A stretch of 64,000 nt of DNA from Flavobacteriaceae bacterium UBA1682 (GCA_002320285.1 DCKE01000005.1:92810-156809); one strand, 5' to 3'; numbered from the stretch's first letter, positions 54,597 to 62,949 are shown. Numbers and translations: made by a program. The notes: generated by a model not told the origin, from the letters alone.

Positions 54597-56537
54597 TTAT
54601 CCCTTTACACCTTTTAACCAATCTTTGAATCGGTTCATTTGATCGATTATAAAAGAATCCTGTTCTTCATTATCCTCGTTCAATACCGGTAGGATATGTT
54701 CGTAATACGTACCGGTTAATACTCGGCGCAGTAGCCCTTCTCCAACAAAAGATTTATCGTCGTTTAAGGTTCTTGCTGCTTTTAATAGGTGACGCACATC
54801 ATATTGCAACGGATTAATATCCGGTACTTGTTTGTTGAGATTCAACAATTCATATACCGCTATTCTACCCGTTCTAATAGCGCTCTCCATAGTAAAGACC
54901 ACATCGTTGTTGGTTTCAACAAACTGTCCGATCAATCCGAGATTGGTACAGCCTTTTGGCACTACTCTTGGGCGATCACCTTGTGCTCTTGGCATAAACA
55001 TCGAAGTTATATAAGGCATAAATGTGGTGTGTACGATCGTGTTTGCCACCACATCATCGAGTTGATCGAGTATCCCTAAATGATAACATAATTCGGCAAG
55101 GATTTCATCTCCTGTACAAGCAGGCATGGTTTTTTTAATGTAGTTCCCCTCTTTGTCCATAAATAAGGAATACACCCACAACACCAAAATATCATCGGGT
55201 TGCTCTGGAAAGTGGGGCTGTCTATTACATGTAAAACTCATTAGCCAATCCGAATCTGTTATGGTGATAATACCGCCCGTAACCGTTTTGCCGGAATACG
55301 GATCGTTTACCGCATAATCTTTTAATCGATTGATTAAAGCAGAAGGTTTACAAGTTAACGTTGCCGATTCCCACGAAGACTTTTCGATGTTGGTGCAGAA
55401 TTTTTCGGGTTTACCAAAAACTTCTGATTTGGCCGCCAGATTTTTCCACAACATCCAACCCGGACTTTTTCCACTTGTTGTATTATCAATGGCTATTAGC
55501 GGTGCTTTTTTATTGGTTCCATAAAAAGTATCCTCTGTCATGGATCCCGTAGTCACCACAACAAAATCATCGGAGCTGACCGGTATAACAACTTTTTTAC
55601 CGTTTTGCTCGGTAATCAGTCCCTTAACCGTTTTTCCCTCTATGTTTATTTGCATGTCGAGATCTTCTACCAAGACATCCAACTCAATTTTCACTCCCTT
55701 TTCTTGTAAAAAACGGCGTAACGGTGTCACAAAGGTGTCGTATTGATTGTATTTCGGAAACACCAAAGCCGATAAATCGTTCAGACCATCAATCGCGTGT
55801 AAAAAACGGTGCATATACAATTTGAACTCTAGTAAACTATGCCAATTTTCAAAGGCAAACATCGTACGCCAAAACGTCCAAAAATTACTGCTCAAGAAAG
55901 ATTCTTGAAAATAGTCTTCAATGGTAATATCATCCAACTCTTCTTTATTTTTAAGCAAGAGTTTTACCACGGCTAATTGATCTTTTTTACCCAGTCCAAA
56001 CTTGCTGAAATCCTTAATTTCTCCACAATTATGAATCAATCTCGCTTTGGAATAATTAGAATCGTTGTCGTTAATAAGTCTATACTCATCTAAAACACTA
56101 TAAGGAGCAGGCATTTCCAAAGCGGGAATATCCTGAAAAATATCCCATAAATTTTCGTAGGTCATATCCATTTCACGCCCACCTCGTATGATGTAACCGT
56201 CTTTGGCGTTTCCAGATCCGTCTAGGGACCCCCCGTCAATGTTTAATTGCTCTAGAAAAATGATGTTTTTCCCAGGGACATGTCCATCGCGAATCAGGTA
56301 GTAAGCAGCAGACATTCCTGCGATTCCACTACCGACAATATAAAATTTACTGTTGTCAAAAGATTTTGGAGGTATTCCCTTATTGCGTTGATAATTTCCA
56401 ATCTGATCTGAAAAGGGCATCGCTTTATCGGGTGTGTTCCGTTGTTGTTCTTTGCTCGAATCGGGTTGGTGGTTGACCTTTCCGTATTCCGTAGACGCAT
56501 TCAAGATCTTCTCGAATTTTGAAGTGATTTTTTTCAT
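54597..56537 (-). CDS. ohyA: Oleate hydratase
   Basis: FAD-binding fatty-acid hydratase that adds water to the 9-double bond of oleate (giving 10-hydroxystearate) and related acids. The Rossmann motif FYIVGSGIAGMSAAYYLIRD begins near residue 66, and the characteristic LDGSGNAKDGYIIRGGREMD and later DSDWLMSFTCNRQPHFPEQP and MPYITSMFMPRAQGDRPRVV blocks are present. At 646 residues it is somewhat longer than average because of the Gln/Asp-rich N-terminus (NHQPDSSKEQQRNTPDKAM). Probably cytoplasmic and loosely membrane-associated. It may help detoxify unsaturated fatty acids. An AraC regulator gene precedes it on the same strand (94-base gap). Confidence 0.95.
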   Translation of the reverse strand: MKKITSKFEKILNASTEYGKVNHQPDSSKEQQRNTPDKAMPFSDQIGNYQRNKGIPPKSFDNSKFYIVGSGIAGMSAAYYLIRDGHVPGKNIIFLEQLNIDGGSLDGSGNAKDGYIIRGGREMDMTYENLWDIFQDIPALEMPAPYSVLDEYRLINDNDSNYSKARLIHNCGEIKDFSKFGLGKKDQLAVVKLLLKNKEELDDITIEDYFQESFLSSNFWTFWRTMFAFENWHSLLEFKLYMHRFLHAIDGLNDLSALVFPKYNQYDTFVTPLRRFLQEKGVKIELDVLVEDLDMQINIEGKTVKGLITEQNGKKVVIPVSSDDFVVVTTGSMTEDTFYGTNKKAPLIAIDNTTSGKSPGWMLWKNLAAKSEVFGKPEKFCTNIEKSSWESATLTCKPSALINRLKDYAVNDPYSGKTVTGGIITITDSDWLMSFTCNRQPHFPEQPDDILVLWVYSLFMDKEGNYIKKTMPACTGDEILAELCYHLGILDQLDDVVANTIVHTTFMPYITSMFMPRAQGDRPRVVPKGCTNLGLIGQFVETNNDVVFTMESAIRTGRIAVYELLNLNKQVPDINPLQYDVRHLLKAARTLNDDKSFVGEGLLRRVLTGTYYEHILPVLNEDNEEQDSFIIDQMNRFKDWLKGVKG

Positions 56538-56631
56538 AACAGTGATTTTTGATTAATGTAATAAAGTTAGTTACATCCACTAATTCCATTACACTCTCAA
56601 ACTCGCCAAAATGCTACTGATTTTCACTTAT

Positions 56632-57501
56632 TTATAAATTTTGATTTTTTCTGTATGCAGACAACGAAGAAATGGCGTGTTTTTTAAAAAAACGTCCGAA
56701 GGCAGAGACACTACTGAAATTGAGTTGATAGGCAATCTCCGTTAAATTCAGTTGCGGATTACTCAGCAAAACACAAGCTTCCTTGAGCAATTGCTCATCG
56801 ATGACCTCATGCGGCGTTTTTCCCGATGCATTTCTGACCACTTTAATCAAATATTTGTTTGTAATAGCCATTTGATCCGCAAAAAACTGCACCTCCTTTC
56901 TTCCAGCTATTTGTTGCTGCACCAGTTCCTTAAATTTTATAAACAGCATATTGTCATTACTACAAACTCGGTTTTCGTCCTGATTTGCCCCGATGATTTG
57001 CGCCATTTCCAACAATATATTAAAGATAATTGAGCGAATAATATCATCGATAAATTGCCCTTGCCGTTGGGTGGTTTCCAACAAATACTTCAGCAAACCC
57101 GATAATTTCCGAGAATTGGACTCCGTTGAATGGACCACGCTAAAAGAACCATTCTCAAACAAAGACAGCTTTTCGATAAAAAAGGGATTCGAGATATTTT
57201 TTAGCAAAAATGTTTTATCAAAAAACAGCAATTGCATTCGAAAGTCAGCCGTAGTACTTAGAAATTTAATTATCGTTGAAGGGGCAGATATCAAAAAACC
57301 GTTTTGCGCAATTCGATATTGCTGCATATCTATTTCCACAACAATTTCACCTTGTATACAGAGGCATATGGCGTAAAAATCAATGCGGAAAGGCGCCTTG
57401 GGGAATTTAAAAATTGGATTGCCAGACGATATATAATACGGCTCATGGCAATTGACCCCGTAAAAAGACAAGGTTTCCTGTAAATTTTCGTAATTTTTCA
57501 T
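56632..57501 (-). CDS. AraC-family transcriptional regulator (upstream of ohyA)
   Basis: DNA-binding regulator with an AraC/XylS HTH at the C-terminus (residues about 190-285). Marks are the helices FFADQMAITNKYLIKVVRNA and LNLTEIAYQLNFSSVSAFGRFFKK. The N-terminal cupin-like sensor segment contains FYAICLCIQGEIVVEIDMQQ and NGFLISAPSTIIKFL. The frame extends 22 codons upstream (KRSKGRPCEHRFYG), but the Met at 57501 matches usual N-termini, giving 289 residues; the longer form is not excluded. It probably regulates the oleate hydratase gene, which lies downstream in the same direction. Confidence 0.87.
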   Translation of the reverse strand: MKNYENLQETLSFYGVNCHEPYYISSGNPIFKFPKAPFRIDFYAICLCIQGEIVVEIDMQQYRIAQNGFLISAPSTIIKFLSTTADFRMQLLFFDKTFLLKNISNPFFIEKLSLFENGSFSVVHSTESNSRKLSGLLKYLLETTQRQGQFIDDIIRSIIFNILLEMAQIIGANQDENRVCSNDNMLFIKFKELVQQQIAGRKEVQFFADQMAITNKYLIKVVRNASGKTPHEVIDEQLLKEACVLLSNPQLNLTEIAYQLNFSSVSAFGRFFKKHAISSLSAYRKNQNL

Positions 57502-57567
57502 AGTAAAGTCAGCAAATAATGGTCCGTAAAATCGATGTTCGCACGGTCTACCTTTTGACCTCTTCAT

Positions 57568-58147
57568 TCTCTAGCTAAGGTAGCTAAAAAAAATAGGCGA
57601 TTTGCACAAAAACACCTTTAATGACGCATTCAAAAACACTAAAAATCAACACAATAAGCTAAAAAACAATGCCTTACACTATAAAAAACAATCCTTAAAA
57701 AACAAAAAAGCGCAATAAGATGTCCGAATAGAACCAAAGCTACGTACTTTAAATACCACAACAAATTGTTCTACTATGGGCATCCAAAGATTTTTTACCG
57801 ACTTTGGCACCATAAATACCGCTTGACTATAACTACGAGCTCATAGTTTAGTTGTATCATTTCTCTACTAAATGGTAAAAAAAAGCCCTCTTGTTCAATT
57901 TAATGAAGTTTTAATTTGAGCCTATATGTCATAAAAATCCAGAAAACAACAACAGCAACCGCGCTATCGTTCTACGGTTCGCAGCAAAAAAACGCTTTAA
58001 TATCCCAGTATCAAGTACATCCGATTCCATTTGCCTTTATTTCAAAATAGGTGTTCTTTTTAAAATGTCCGAATAACACCAAAGTGTGCAACATTAAATA
58101 CTAGCTATATCCATAATAATTATCGAAATTTGCATAAAAAATACAAT
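57568..58147. other. Gene-less region upstream of the DUF983 gene
   Basis: About 580 bases of AT-rich DNA containing a pair of diverged direct repeats (57717-57760 and 58062-58105) and the inverted repeat AACTA / TAGTT near 57835. The start of the AraC gene transcript lies at its left edge. No coding region was supported. Confidence 0.5.
57717..58105. repeat. Diverged ~44-base direct repeat pair
   Basis: 57717-57760 and 58062-58105 share ATGTCCGAATA, then ACCAAAG, then TAAATAC with a 10-base block between that differs. They are 345 bases apart. The second copy ends about 40 bases before the DUF983 start. Confidence 0.5.
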
Positions 58148-58498
58148 ATGTCATATTTAACTAAAGTAATCAGCGGGACTTGTCCTAATTGTGGTAAAAC
58201 AAAATTGTTTGATGAAAAAGGAAATCCATTCCTATTCAAAATGCCCAAAATGAAACCTAAATGTGAGAATTGTGGATATTCTTTTCATAGAGAAACCGGC
58301 TTTTATGTGGGCGCCATGTATATGAGCTACGCTTTAACCGTTGCAGAAATGGTTTCCGTAATTGTCTTAGGACTAATATTTAAACTGACTTTTATTCAGA
58401 TTTTCATCACCATTGCCGTAGTAGCATTCTTGCTCTCTGCCTTTAATTACAAGATGTCGCGCATTATGTGGCTCAATGTCTTTTACAAAGAAGAGTAG
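58148..58498 (+). CDS. DUF983 family membrane protein
   Basis: Small membrane protein of unknown role, 116 residues. Two zinc-ribbon-like Cys pairs, GTCPNCGK and PKCENCGYSF, frame the N-terminal soluble part, followed by FHRETGFYVGAMYMSYAL and two membrane helices (the DUF983 layout). The Met at 58148 is preferred to the upstream 58130 frame start. A tRNA-Trp gene follows 48 bases after the stop. No partner gene is visible. Confidence 0.88.
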   Translation: MSYLTKVISGTCPNCGKTKLFDEKGNPFLFKMPKMKPKCENCGYSFHRETGFYVGAMYMSYALTVAEMVSVIVLGLIFKLTFIQIFITIAVVAFLLSAFNYKMSRIMWLNVFYKEE

Positions 58499-58519
58499 GA
58501 AATATCATATTAAATATAT

Positions 58520-58527
58520 TATATTTG
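58520..58527 (+). promoter_or_regulatory. Candidate -7 element of tRNA-Trp
   Basis: TATATTTG, matching TAnnTTTG, ends 19 bases before the tRNA. A clear -33 box was not seen because the region overlaps the end of the DUF983 gene. Confidence 0.5.
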
Positions 58528-58546
58528 CGCCACTGAACAACAAACT

Positions 58547-58617
58547 ACGGGTGTAGTTCAAGGGTAGAATAGCGGTCTCCAAAACCGTTGATGGGGGTTC
58601 GAATCCCTCCACCCGTG
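58547..58617 (+). tRNA. tRNA-Trp (anticodon CCA)
   Basis: Cloverleaf of 71 nt. The acceptor ACGGGTG pairs with CACCCGT, followed by discriminator G. The anticodon stem GCGGT / ACCGT surrounds CTCCAAA with anticodon CCA. The T arm is GGGGG-TTCGAAT-CCCTC. The CCA end is not fully encoded. G at the discriminator agrees with tRNA-Trp identity. Confidence 0.93.
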
Positions 58618-58623
58618 CATTCA

Positions 58624-58654
58624 AAAAAAGCTATCTCATCGAGATAGCTTTTTT
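58624..58654. terminator. Terminator of tRNA-Trp
   Basis: Fourteen-bp stem AAAAAAGCTATCTC / GAGATAGCTTTTTT with an ATC loop, ending in a T run; active on both strands. It lies 7 bases after the tRNA. Confidence 0.88.
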
Positions 58655-58664
58655 CGTGATTCGT

Positions 58665-58718
58665 AAATCGAAAATCGAAAATCGACAATCGAACGATCAG
58701 TGATTACCGATCACTGAT
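58665..58718. repeat. ATCGAAA heptamer array and adjoining hairpin
   Basis: ATCGAAA repeats about four times with small changes (58673-58694). It is followed by ATCAGTGAT (58696-58704) and its inverse ATCACTGAT (58710-58718), and then by GATTACTGACTAC. It lies between the tRNA terminator and the stop of the next minus-strand gene and may act as its terminator-like structure. Confidence 0.5.
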
Positions 58719-58724
58719 TACTGA

Positions 58725-59600
58725 CTACTCGTACCGCTTAAGAAACTCCCGCGGGGTTTCGCCTGAGCGTTTTTTAAACAGTTTAGAGAAGTACGAATAG
58801 TCTTCATATCCCAACAAACTGGCAATTTCATTAAAACTCTTCCCGGTGTAAATCAGCATGCGTTTCGCTTCCAGTACCACGCGTTCCAATATAATATCGG
58901 TTGTTGTTTTATTGACGAGACTGCGTGTGATTCGATTGAGGTGTTTTGGAGTAATATGCAACCAATCGGCATATTGTGCTGGCGATTTTATGGTTAGAAA
59001 ATGTTCTTCAACCAGATCTTCAAATTCGAGAAATCTAAAATTATATTGACTGAAATGAGCGGTTGGAAAATCGTCTTCTGCTATCGCATATCGATTGAGC
59101 TCGATATACAATTGTGAGGCGATATTTAAGATCAATTGATGCTTTTTCCACAAGCTACTTTTATATTCCAATAGAATCTGTTCAAACAAATGAGACATGT
59201 GTTCTAAAAATGCGCCACCGATATAAATGGCACTAGAGTGATAAATGGAGGTGTAAATGGGATATTCTCGAATGCGTTCACGCACAAAAACCATATCAAA
59301 AAATTCCTGAGTGTGAAAGAAAATAAAACCGTCGATATCCTCAGACAGTTCCCAGCTATGAGTTTGTCCGGGAGCTAATAAAAAAACACTTCCAGGTCTA
59401 ACGTCATAAGAATTAAAGTCAATTTCATGTACTCCCGATCCTTTGGTAAAAAGGATGGTTGCATAAAAATTGTGTTTATGTGGTTTCTCAATTCGCTTGT
59501 GATTACTGATTAAATGATTGGGGATGGTATTGGCATAAAAATCATTGCCAAAGCTATTTTCATTTAATTCGTCAATTTTCAAAATCGCAATCCGATCCAT
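58725..59600 (-). CDS. AraC-family transcriptional regulator
   Basis: AraC/XylS regulator of 291 residues. The N-terminal cupin segment is FYATILFTKGSGVHEIDFNS, then RPGSVFLLAPGQTHSWEL. The C-terminal two-helix HTH begins YADWLHITPKHLNRITRSLV and ends SFNEIASLLGYEDYSYFSKLFKKRSGETPREF. The ligand is unknown. It is divergent from the small lipoprotein gene at 59768, so it could control that cluster; this is position-based inference only. Confidence 0.9.
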   Translation of the reverse strand: MDRIAILKIDELNENSFGNDFYANTIPNHLISNHKRIEKPHKHNFYATILFTKGSGVHEIDFNSYDVRPGSVFLLAPGQTHSWELSEDIDGFIFFHTQEFFDMVFVRERIREYPIYTSIYHSSAIYIGGAFLEHMSHLFEQILLEYKSSLWKKHQLILNIASQLYIELNRYAIAEDDFPTAHFSQYNFRFLEFEDLVEEHFLTIKSPAQYADWLHITPKHLNRITRSLVNKTTTDIILERVVLEAKRMLIYTGKSFNEIASLLGYEDYSYFSKLFKKRSGETPREFLKRYE

Positions 59601-59694
59601 AACAGCAGCTTTGCTTCAAAAATACGCTTATTTCAATGAGGTTGAAAATTTTAAGAATTATTTAGGGGTAAAAAAGGCGCCCTTCCGAGCATTT

Positions 59695-59729
59695 TTTGTT
59701 GGAATCCACAAAAAAAAATTCAAACTTTG
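59695..59729 (+). promoter_or_regulatory. Candidate promoter of the lipoprotein pair
   Basis: TTTG (59695-59698) and AAACTTTG (59722-59729), one mismatch to TAnnTTTG, with a 23-base spacer. The lipoprotein start is 38 bases downstream. Confidence 0.4.
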
Positions 59730-59767
59730 TTCCAGTTTTTATAAAAACACTTTTTACTGACCACACA

Positions 59768-60067
59768 ATGAAGAATATAAGCGCCTTTTTCCTATTTGGA
59801 TTGATACTAACAGCCTGTAGCAATACGGCAGATAACAAATTGGAGTCCTTAGACAAAACCTCGGCTCGTGAAGTCGTTTTAAAAACCGTAGTTGCAGGTG
59901 ACACCACTTTGCACATCAGCAGTCAAAAAATCTGGGCTAATAATGAAATCATCGCTACCAAGGTAGACACGATTAAAACGGCCACCAAAGTCATGAGCTG
60001 GAGTACTGATGCCAAGGATAGCGGTATCGATATGACCAAAACCCCAATTTATGTAACTGTCGAATAA
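59768..60067 (+). CDS. Small lipoprotein (unknown function)
   Basis: A 99-residue lipoprotein. The signal sequence ISAFFLFGLILTAC ends in a lipobox Cys at residue 17. The mature part begins SNTADNKLESLDKTS and is all soluble, with no recognised domain. The frame extends 24 codons upstream (LESTKKNSNFVPVFIKTLF), but a lipoprotein signal starts cleanly at the Met at 59768. The stop overlaps the next start (TAATGA), so the two lipoproteins are coupled. The family is unknown. Confidence 0.72.
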   Translation: MKNISAFFLFGLILTACSNTADNKLESLDKTSAREVVLKTVVAGDTTLHISSQKIWANNEIIATKVDTIKTATKVMSWSTDAKDSGIDMTKTPIYVTVE

Positions 60068-60420
60068 TGAGTACGAGAAAAAGCAGTAAAATGGTTTCGT
60101 TAATCCTGATTTCATCAGCTTTAGCCTCTTGTTCCAAACCGCAGCAAGAAGAGAAACAAAAAGTATATATGCGAGCGGATAGTTCAGCTCCATACACCGA
60201 AGTAACCCAGGAATACTCCAGAAATAACGGCATGGGTATGGGCAGTGCTTTATTGTGGTATATGGCATTTCGCCCGATGATGGGTGGCAATGGTTATATG
60301 AGCAACGGTATAGCTACCAAATCGAACGTAGGTACAAATCAAGCTAAAAGCAACGCCATGAAAGCACAAACCGCCCGAGGTGGATTTGGATCTTCAGCTA
60401 AACCTTCGGCTTCTTCATAA
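60067..60420 (+). CDS. YgiB-like small lipoprotein
   Basis: A 117-residue lipoprotein with signal KMVSLILISSALASC (lipobox Cys near residue 22). The mature protein is Met/Gly-rich in the middle (GMGMGSALLWYMAFRPMMGG) and ends ARGGFGSSAKPSASS. The RGGFG motif and the Met/Gly 'MMGG' region match the C-terminal part of E. coli YgiB (DUF1190), but the Cys-containing DUF1190 body is missing. The next gene is YgiC-like, as in the E. coli ygiB-ygiC operon, which strengthens the assignment. It begins 1 base inside the previous gene's stop. Confidence 0.75.
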   Translation: MSTRKSSKMVSLILISSALASCSKPQQEEKQKVYMRADSSAPYTEVTQEYSRNNGMGMGSALLWYMAFRPMMGGNGYMSNGIATKSNVGTNQAKSNAMKAQTARGGFGSSAKPSASS

Positions 60421-60596
60421 ACCTATTCGCTACCCTACTTTATAAAAGGTCCTGTTCCCCTCTTATGTACATTTTTCAATGTATGATAAGTGGAAACCAA
60501 CACTAGCCTTCAAATAAATTACCACAGGCAGTGCGTATCGCTAACACGGATGTGGTTGGCAAGCCTACTAGGGTAATTGAAAACGAGAACACCTAC

Positions 60597-61736
60597 ATGA
60601 GAATAAAATATATTCATGCCGATAACCAATGGCAAGAGCGCTTAGAAAAAACGGGCTTTGGTTATCATACCGATGGGGATCAAACCTATTGGGTAGAAAA
60701 CTATTATTACTCGATCAGTCCAGAGCTCGCCGATGAAATTGCTGAGGCAACTTCTACACTGTGGAATATGTGCTTAAAAGCCGTTGATCACGTCATCACC
60801 AACCGCAATTACAACGCCTTTCACATTCCTATCTTTATGCACGAGCACATTGAACAAAGTTGGGAAAATGATGCACCGAGTATCTACGGTCGTTTTGATT
60901 TTGCGTACGACGATATCAAAAAACAACTCAAGGTTTTAGAATTTAATGCCGATACGCCGACTTCATTATTTGAAACCGGCGTAATTCAATGGCAGTGGAT
61001 GCAACACCACTTTGGAAAAAAAGCCGACCAATTCAATTCGGTTCACGATAGACTGATCGCTACTTGGAAAGAATTAAAGCCTTATCTGAAAGGATCTGTT
61101 TTGCATTTCGCTTGCTTACGCGAAACGCTAGAAGATTTGACCAATGTTGAATATTTACGGGACTGTGCGATGCAAGCCGGTATCAAAACCAAACTTATTT
61201 TTATTGATGATCTGGGTTGGAATGGCCTTAATTTTGTCGATTTAGAAGAAGAAACCATCACGGACATCTTTAAATTATATCCGTGGGAATGGATGGTACA
61301 AGAAGCTTTTTCACTGCATATTCCAAACGACGTCGATCAAGCCAATTGGATTGAACCGTCTTGGAAAATGATTTTATCAAACAAAGCCATATTAGCCGTG
61401 CTGTGGGAACTATTTCCAAATCACCCGCTCTTATTAGAAACGTATCTCGACGAGCCTAAAACCCTTGTCAATTACGTTAAAAAGCCCCTGTTATCCAGAG
61501 AAGGCGCCAATGTCACACTCTATATTAACGGAAAAATCATCGAAGCCACACCGGGAGATTATGGAGAAGAGGGTTATATCTGTCAAGAATTAGCCTCACT
61601 TCACAAAGAACACTCCGGATATTCGATAATCGGCAGTTGGATTATCGGTCAGGAACCTTGTGGAATTACGTTCCGAGAAAGCGACCGCATGATTACAACC
61701 GATAAAAGTCGCTTTGTCCCCCATATTCTAGAATAA
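60597..61736 (+). CDS. YgiC/glutathionylspermidine synthase-like ATP-grasp protein
   Basis: ATP-grasp ligase of the glutathionylspermidine-synthase preATP-grasp family, 379 residues. Marks are RFDFAYDDIKKQLKVLEFNADTP, where Glu and Asn of the pattern E.N.D are kept, and FETGVIQWQWM. The later LLSREGANVTLY block carries the ATP-grasp Arg and Glu, and the YICQELASL and GSWIIGQEPCGITFRESD segments complete it. The frame extends upstream from a GTG, but the Met at 60597 opens the conserved RIKYIHADNQWQERLE helix. E. coli homologues YgiC/YjfC ligate an unknown amine or peptide and are linked to envelope functions. The substrate here is open. Confidence 0.88.
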   Translation: MRIKYIHADNQWQERLEKTGFGYHTDGDQTYWVENYYYSISPELADEIAEATSTLWNMCLKAVDHVITNRNYNAFHIPIFMHEHIEQSWENDAPSIYGRFDFAYDDIKKQLKVLEFNADTPTSLFETGVIQWQWMQHHFGKKADQFNSVHDRLIATWKELKPYLKGSVLHFACLRETLEDLTNVEYLRDCAMQAGIKTKLIFIDDLGWNGLNFVDLEEETITDIFKLYPWEWMVQEAFSLHIPNDVDQANWIEPSWKMILSNKAILAVLWELFPNHPLLLETYLDEPKTLVNYVKKPLLSREGANVTLYINGKIIEATPGDYGEEGYICQELASLHKEHSGYSIIGSWIIGQEPCGITFRESDRMITTDKSRFVPHILE

Positions 61737-61745
61737 CCTATAAGT

Positions 61746-61778
61746 AAAACGATCAAATTAGTATTTGATCGTTTTTTT
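61746..61778 (+). terminator. Terminator of the lipoprotein/ATP-grasp cluster
   Basis: Perfect 13-bp stem AAAACGATCAAAT / ATTTGATCGTTTT with a TAGT loop, then further T bases, 10 bases after the stop. Confidence 0.9.
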
Positions 61779-62003
61779 TATCCATTTAGGTTGTTTGGAG
61801 CTACCCTGACAATACGGATTATGGTTTTTCTTGGTCAACCGGAATGCCTTCTCTTCTACTGCTTAGTAACGCATCTATCGCCTAAGATCTGTCCCCAACC
61901 TACGGACTTGATTCATTAAATAATTGTTAATTTTTAAGACTCCGATTATCATAAATTCTTTTTTTTATTAAATTAGATAAAAATTAACCAAAAAGAAAAC
62001 TCT

Positions 62004-62489
62004 ATGAATGCAAGAAAATTAAGTATCGGACTATTATTGGTTGCTGCCATAGCTACCTCATGTAAATCGTCAACAGAGAAAGATGCTGCGGCAAAATTAT
62101 CTATTGAAAAAACTTTAGATCCGGGAATCAGTGTCCAGGTAAAAGATGGTGTTGCTACGGTAACTGGGGTATTTATAGATGAAGCAAGTCGCGAGAAAGC
62201 TCTAAAAGACATCAAGGCTACTTCGGGAATCAAATCGGTTGTGGATCAATCTGAAATTTCACAAGCTCCGGCTACTCCATCACCAGAGGCTGTTACCATA
62301 CACGCTGACGACCAACTAAACAACGATTTAAAAACCGTATTAAGTGCTTTTCCAAATGTACAATCGTCGGTTAAAGACGGTGTAGTCACTTTGACCGGTT
62401 CGGTGGAACGAAATGTTTTACCTCAACTGATGCAAGCGGTTAATGCCACTCATCCGAAAAAGGTTGAAAATCAACTACAAATCAAATAG
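62004..62489 (+). CDS. BON-domain lipoprotein
   Basis: Lipoprotein of 161 residues. The signal LLLVAAIATSC ends in a lipobox Cys at residue 20. Two BON (phospholipid-binding, OsmY-like) domains follow: residues about 25-80 (ISVQVKDGVATVTGVFIDEA) and 100-160 (NVQSSVKDGVVTLTGSVERN). BON domains bind membranes and often serve envelope stability. It is followed after 26 bases by a BON/SH3 protein gene on the same strand, so they are likely co-expressed. Confidence 0.9.
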   Translation: MNARKLSIGLLLVAAIATSCKSSTEKDAAAKLSIEKTLDPGISVQVKDGVATVTGVFIDEASREKALKDIKATSGIKSVVDQSEISQAPATPSPEAVTIHADDQLNNDLKTVLSAFPNVQSSVKDGVVTLTGSVERNVLPQLMQAVNATHPKKVENQLQIK

Positions 62490-62515
62490 TACTATTCATC
62501 TTCAATCCAAAACTC

Positions 62516-62935
62516 ATGAGTCTACAAGAAAAATATGCCAAATTAATCCAGACTGCTCAATCAGAATCCGTTCGCAACTTGCAAGTGCGCGAACAAGATG
62601 CGGTGTTATACATCGATGGAGAAGCGAGCACTGGTGCGACTAAAGATAAATTATGGAACATCTATAATGAAATCGATCCTGATTTTCGTTCTGGTGACCT
62701 GATTTTAAACATCAATGTGGGAGTAGATCCGAATGCGACAAAATTAAAGGTAACTACGGTAAATTCGAACCTCAATATCCGAAAAGGACCGGGCAAAGAC
62801 CAGCCATTACTAGGCAAATCTGCTCACAACTCTATAGTAACCCTGTTGAGTAAATACAACAACGACTGGTTTCTGATACGAAACGAGCAAGGCGTTGAAG
62901 GTTATTCCTCATCACAATACTTAACACAAGTCTAG
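62516..62935 (+). CDS. BON-like plus SH3b-domain protein
   Basis: A 139-residue protein without an obvious signal sequence. Residues about 1-70 are BON-like (KYAKLIQTAQSESVRNLQVR, VLYIDGEASTGATKDKLW). The C-terminal half is a bacterial SH3 domain (VNSNLNIRKGPGKDQPLLGK, then NDWFLIRNEQGVEGYSSSQYL). SH3b domains bind peptidoglycan or peptides, yet no export signal is seen; it may be cytoplasmic or exported by other means. The pair with the BON lipoprotein suggests an envelope role. A terminator follows. Confidence 0.85.
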   Translation: MSLQEKYAKLIQTAQSESVRNLQVREQDAVLYIDGEASTGATKDKLWNIYNEIDPDFRSGDLILNINVGVDPNATKLKVTTVNSNLNIRKGPGKDQPLLGKSAHNSIVTLLSKYNNDWFLIRNEQGVEGYSSSQYLTQV

Positions 62936-62949
62936 TTCATGTTTATTGC

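Noticed and set aside
57502..57567. 22-codon N-terminal extension of the AraC regulator
   Set aside because: Rich in Arg/Lys/Pro and not like known N-termini of the family; kept only as an alternative.
58673..58694. CRISPR-like short repeats
   Set aside because: Heptamers adjoin without spacers and only about four copies exist; not a CRISPR array.
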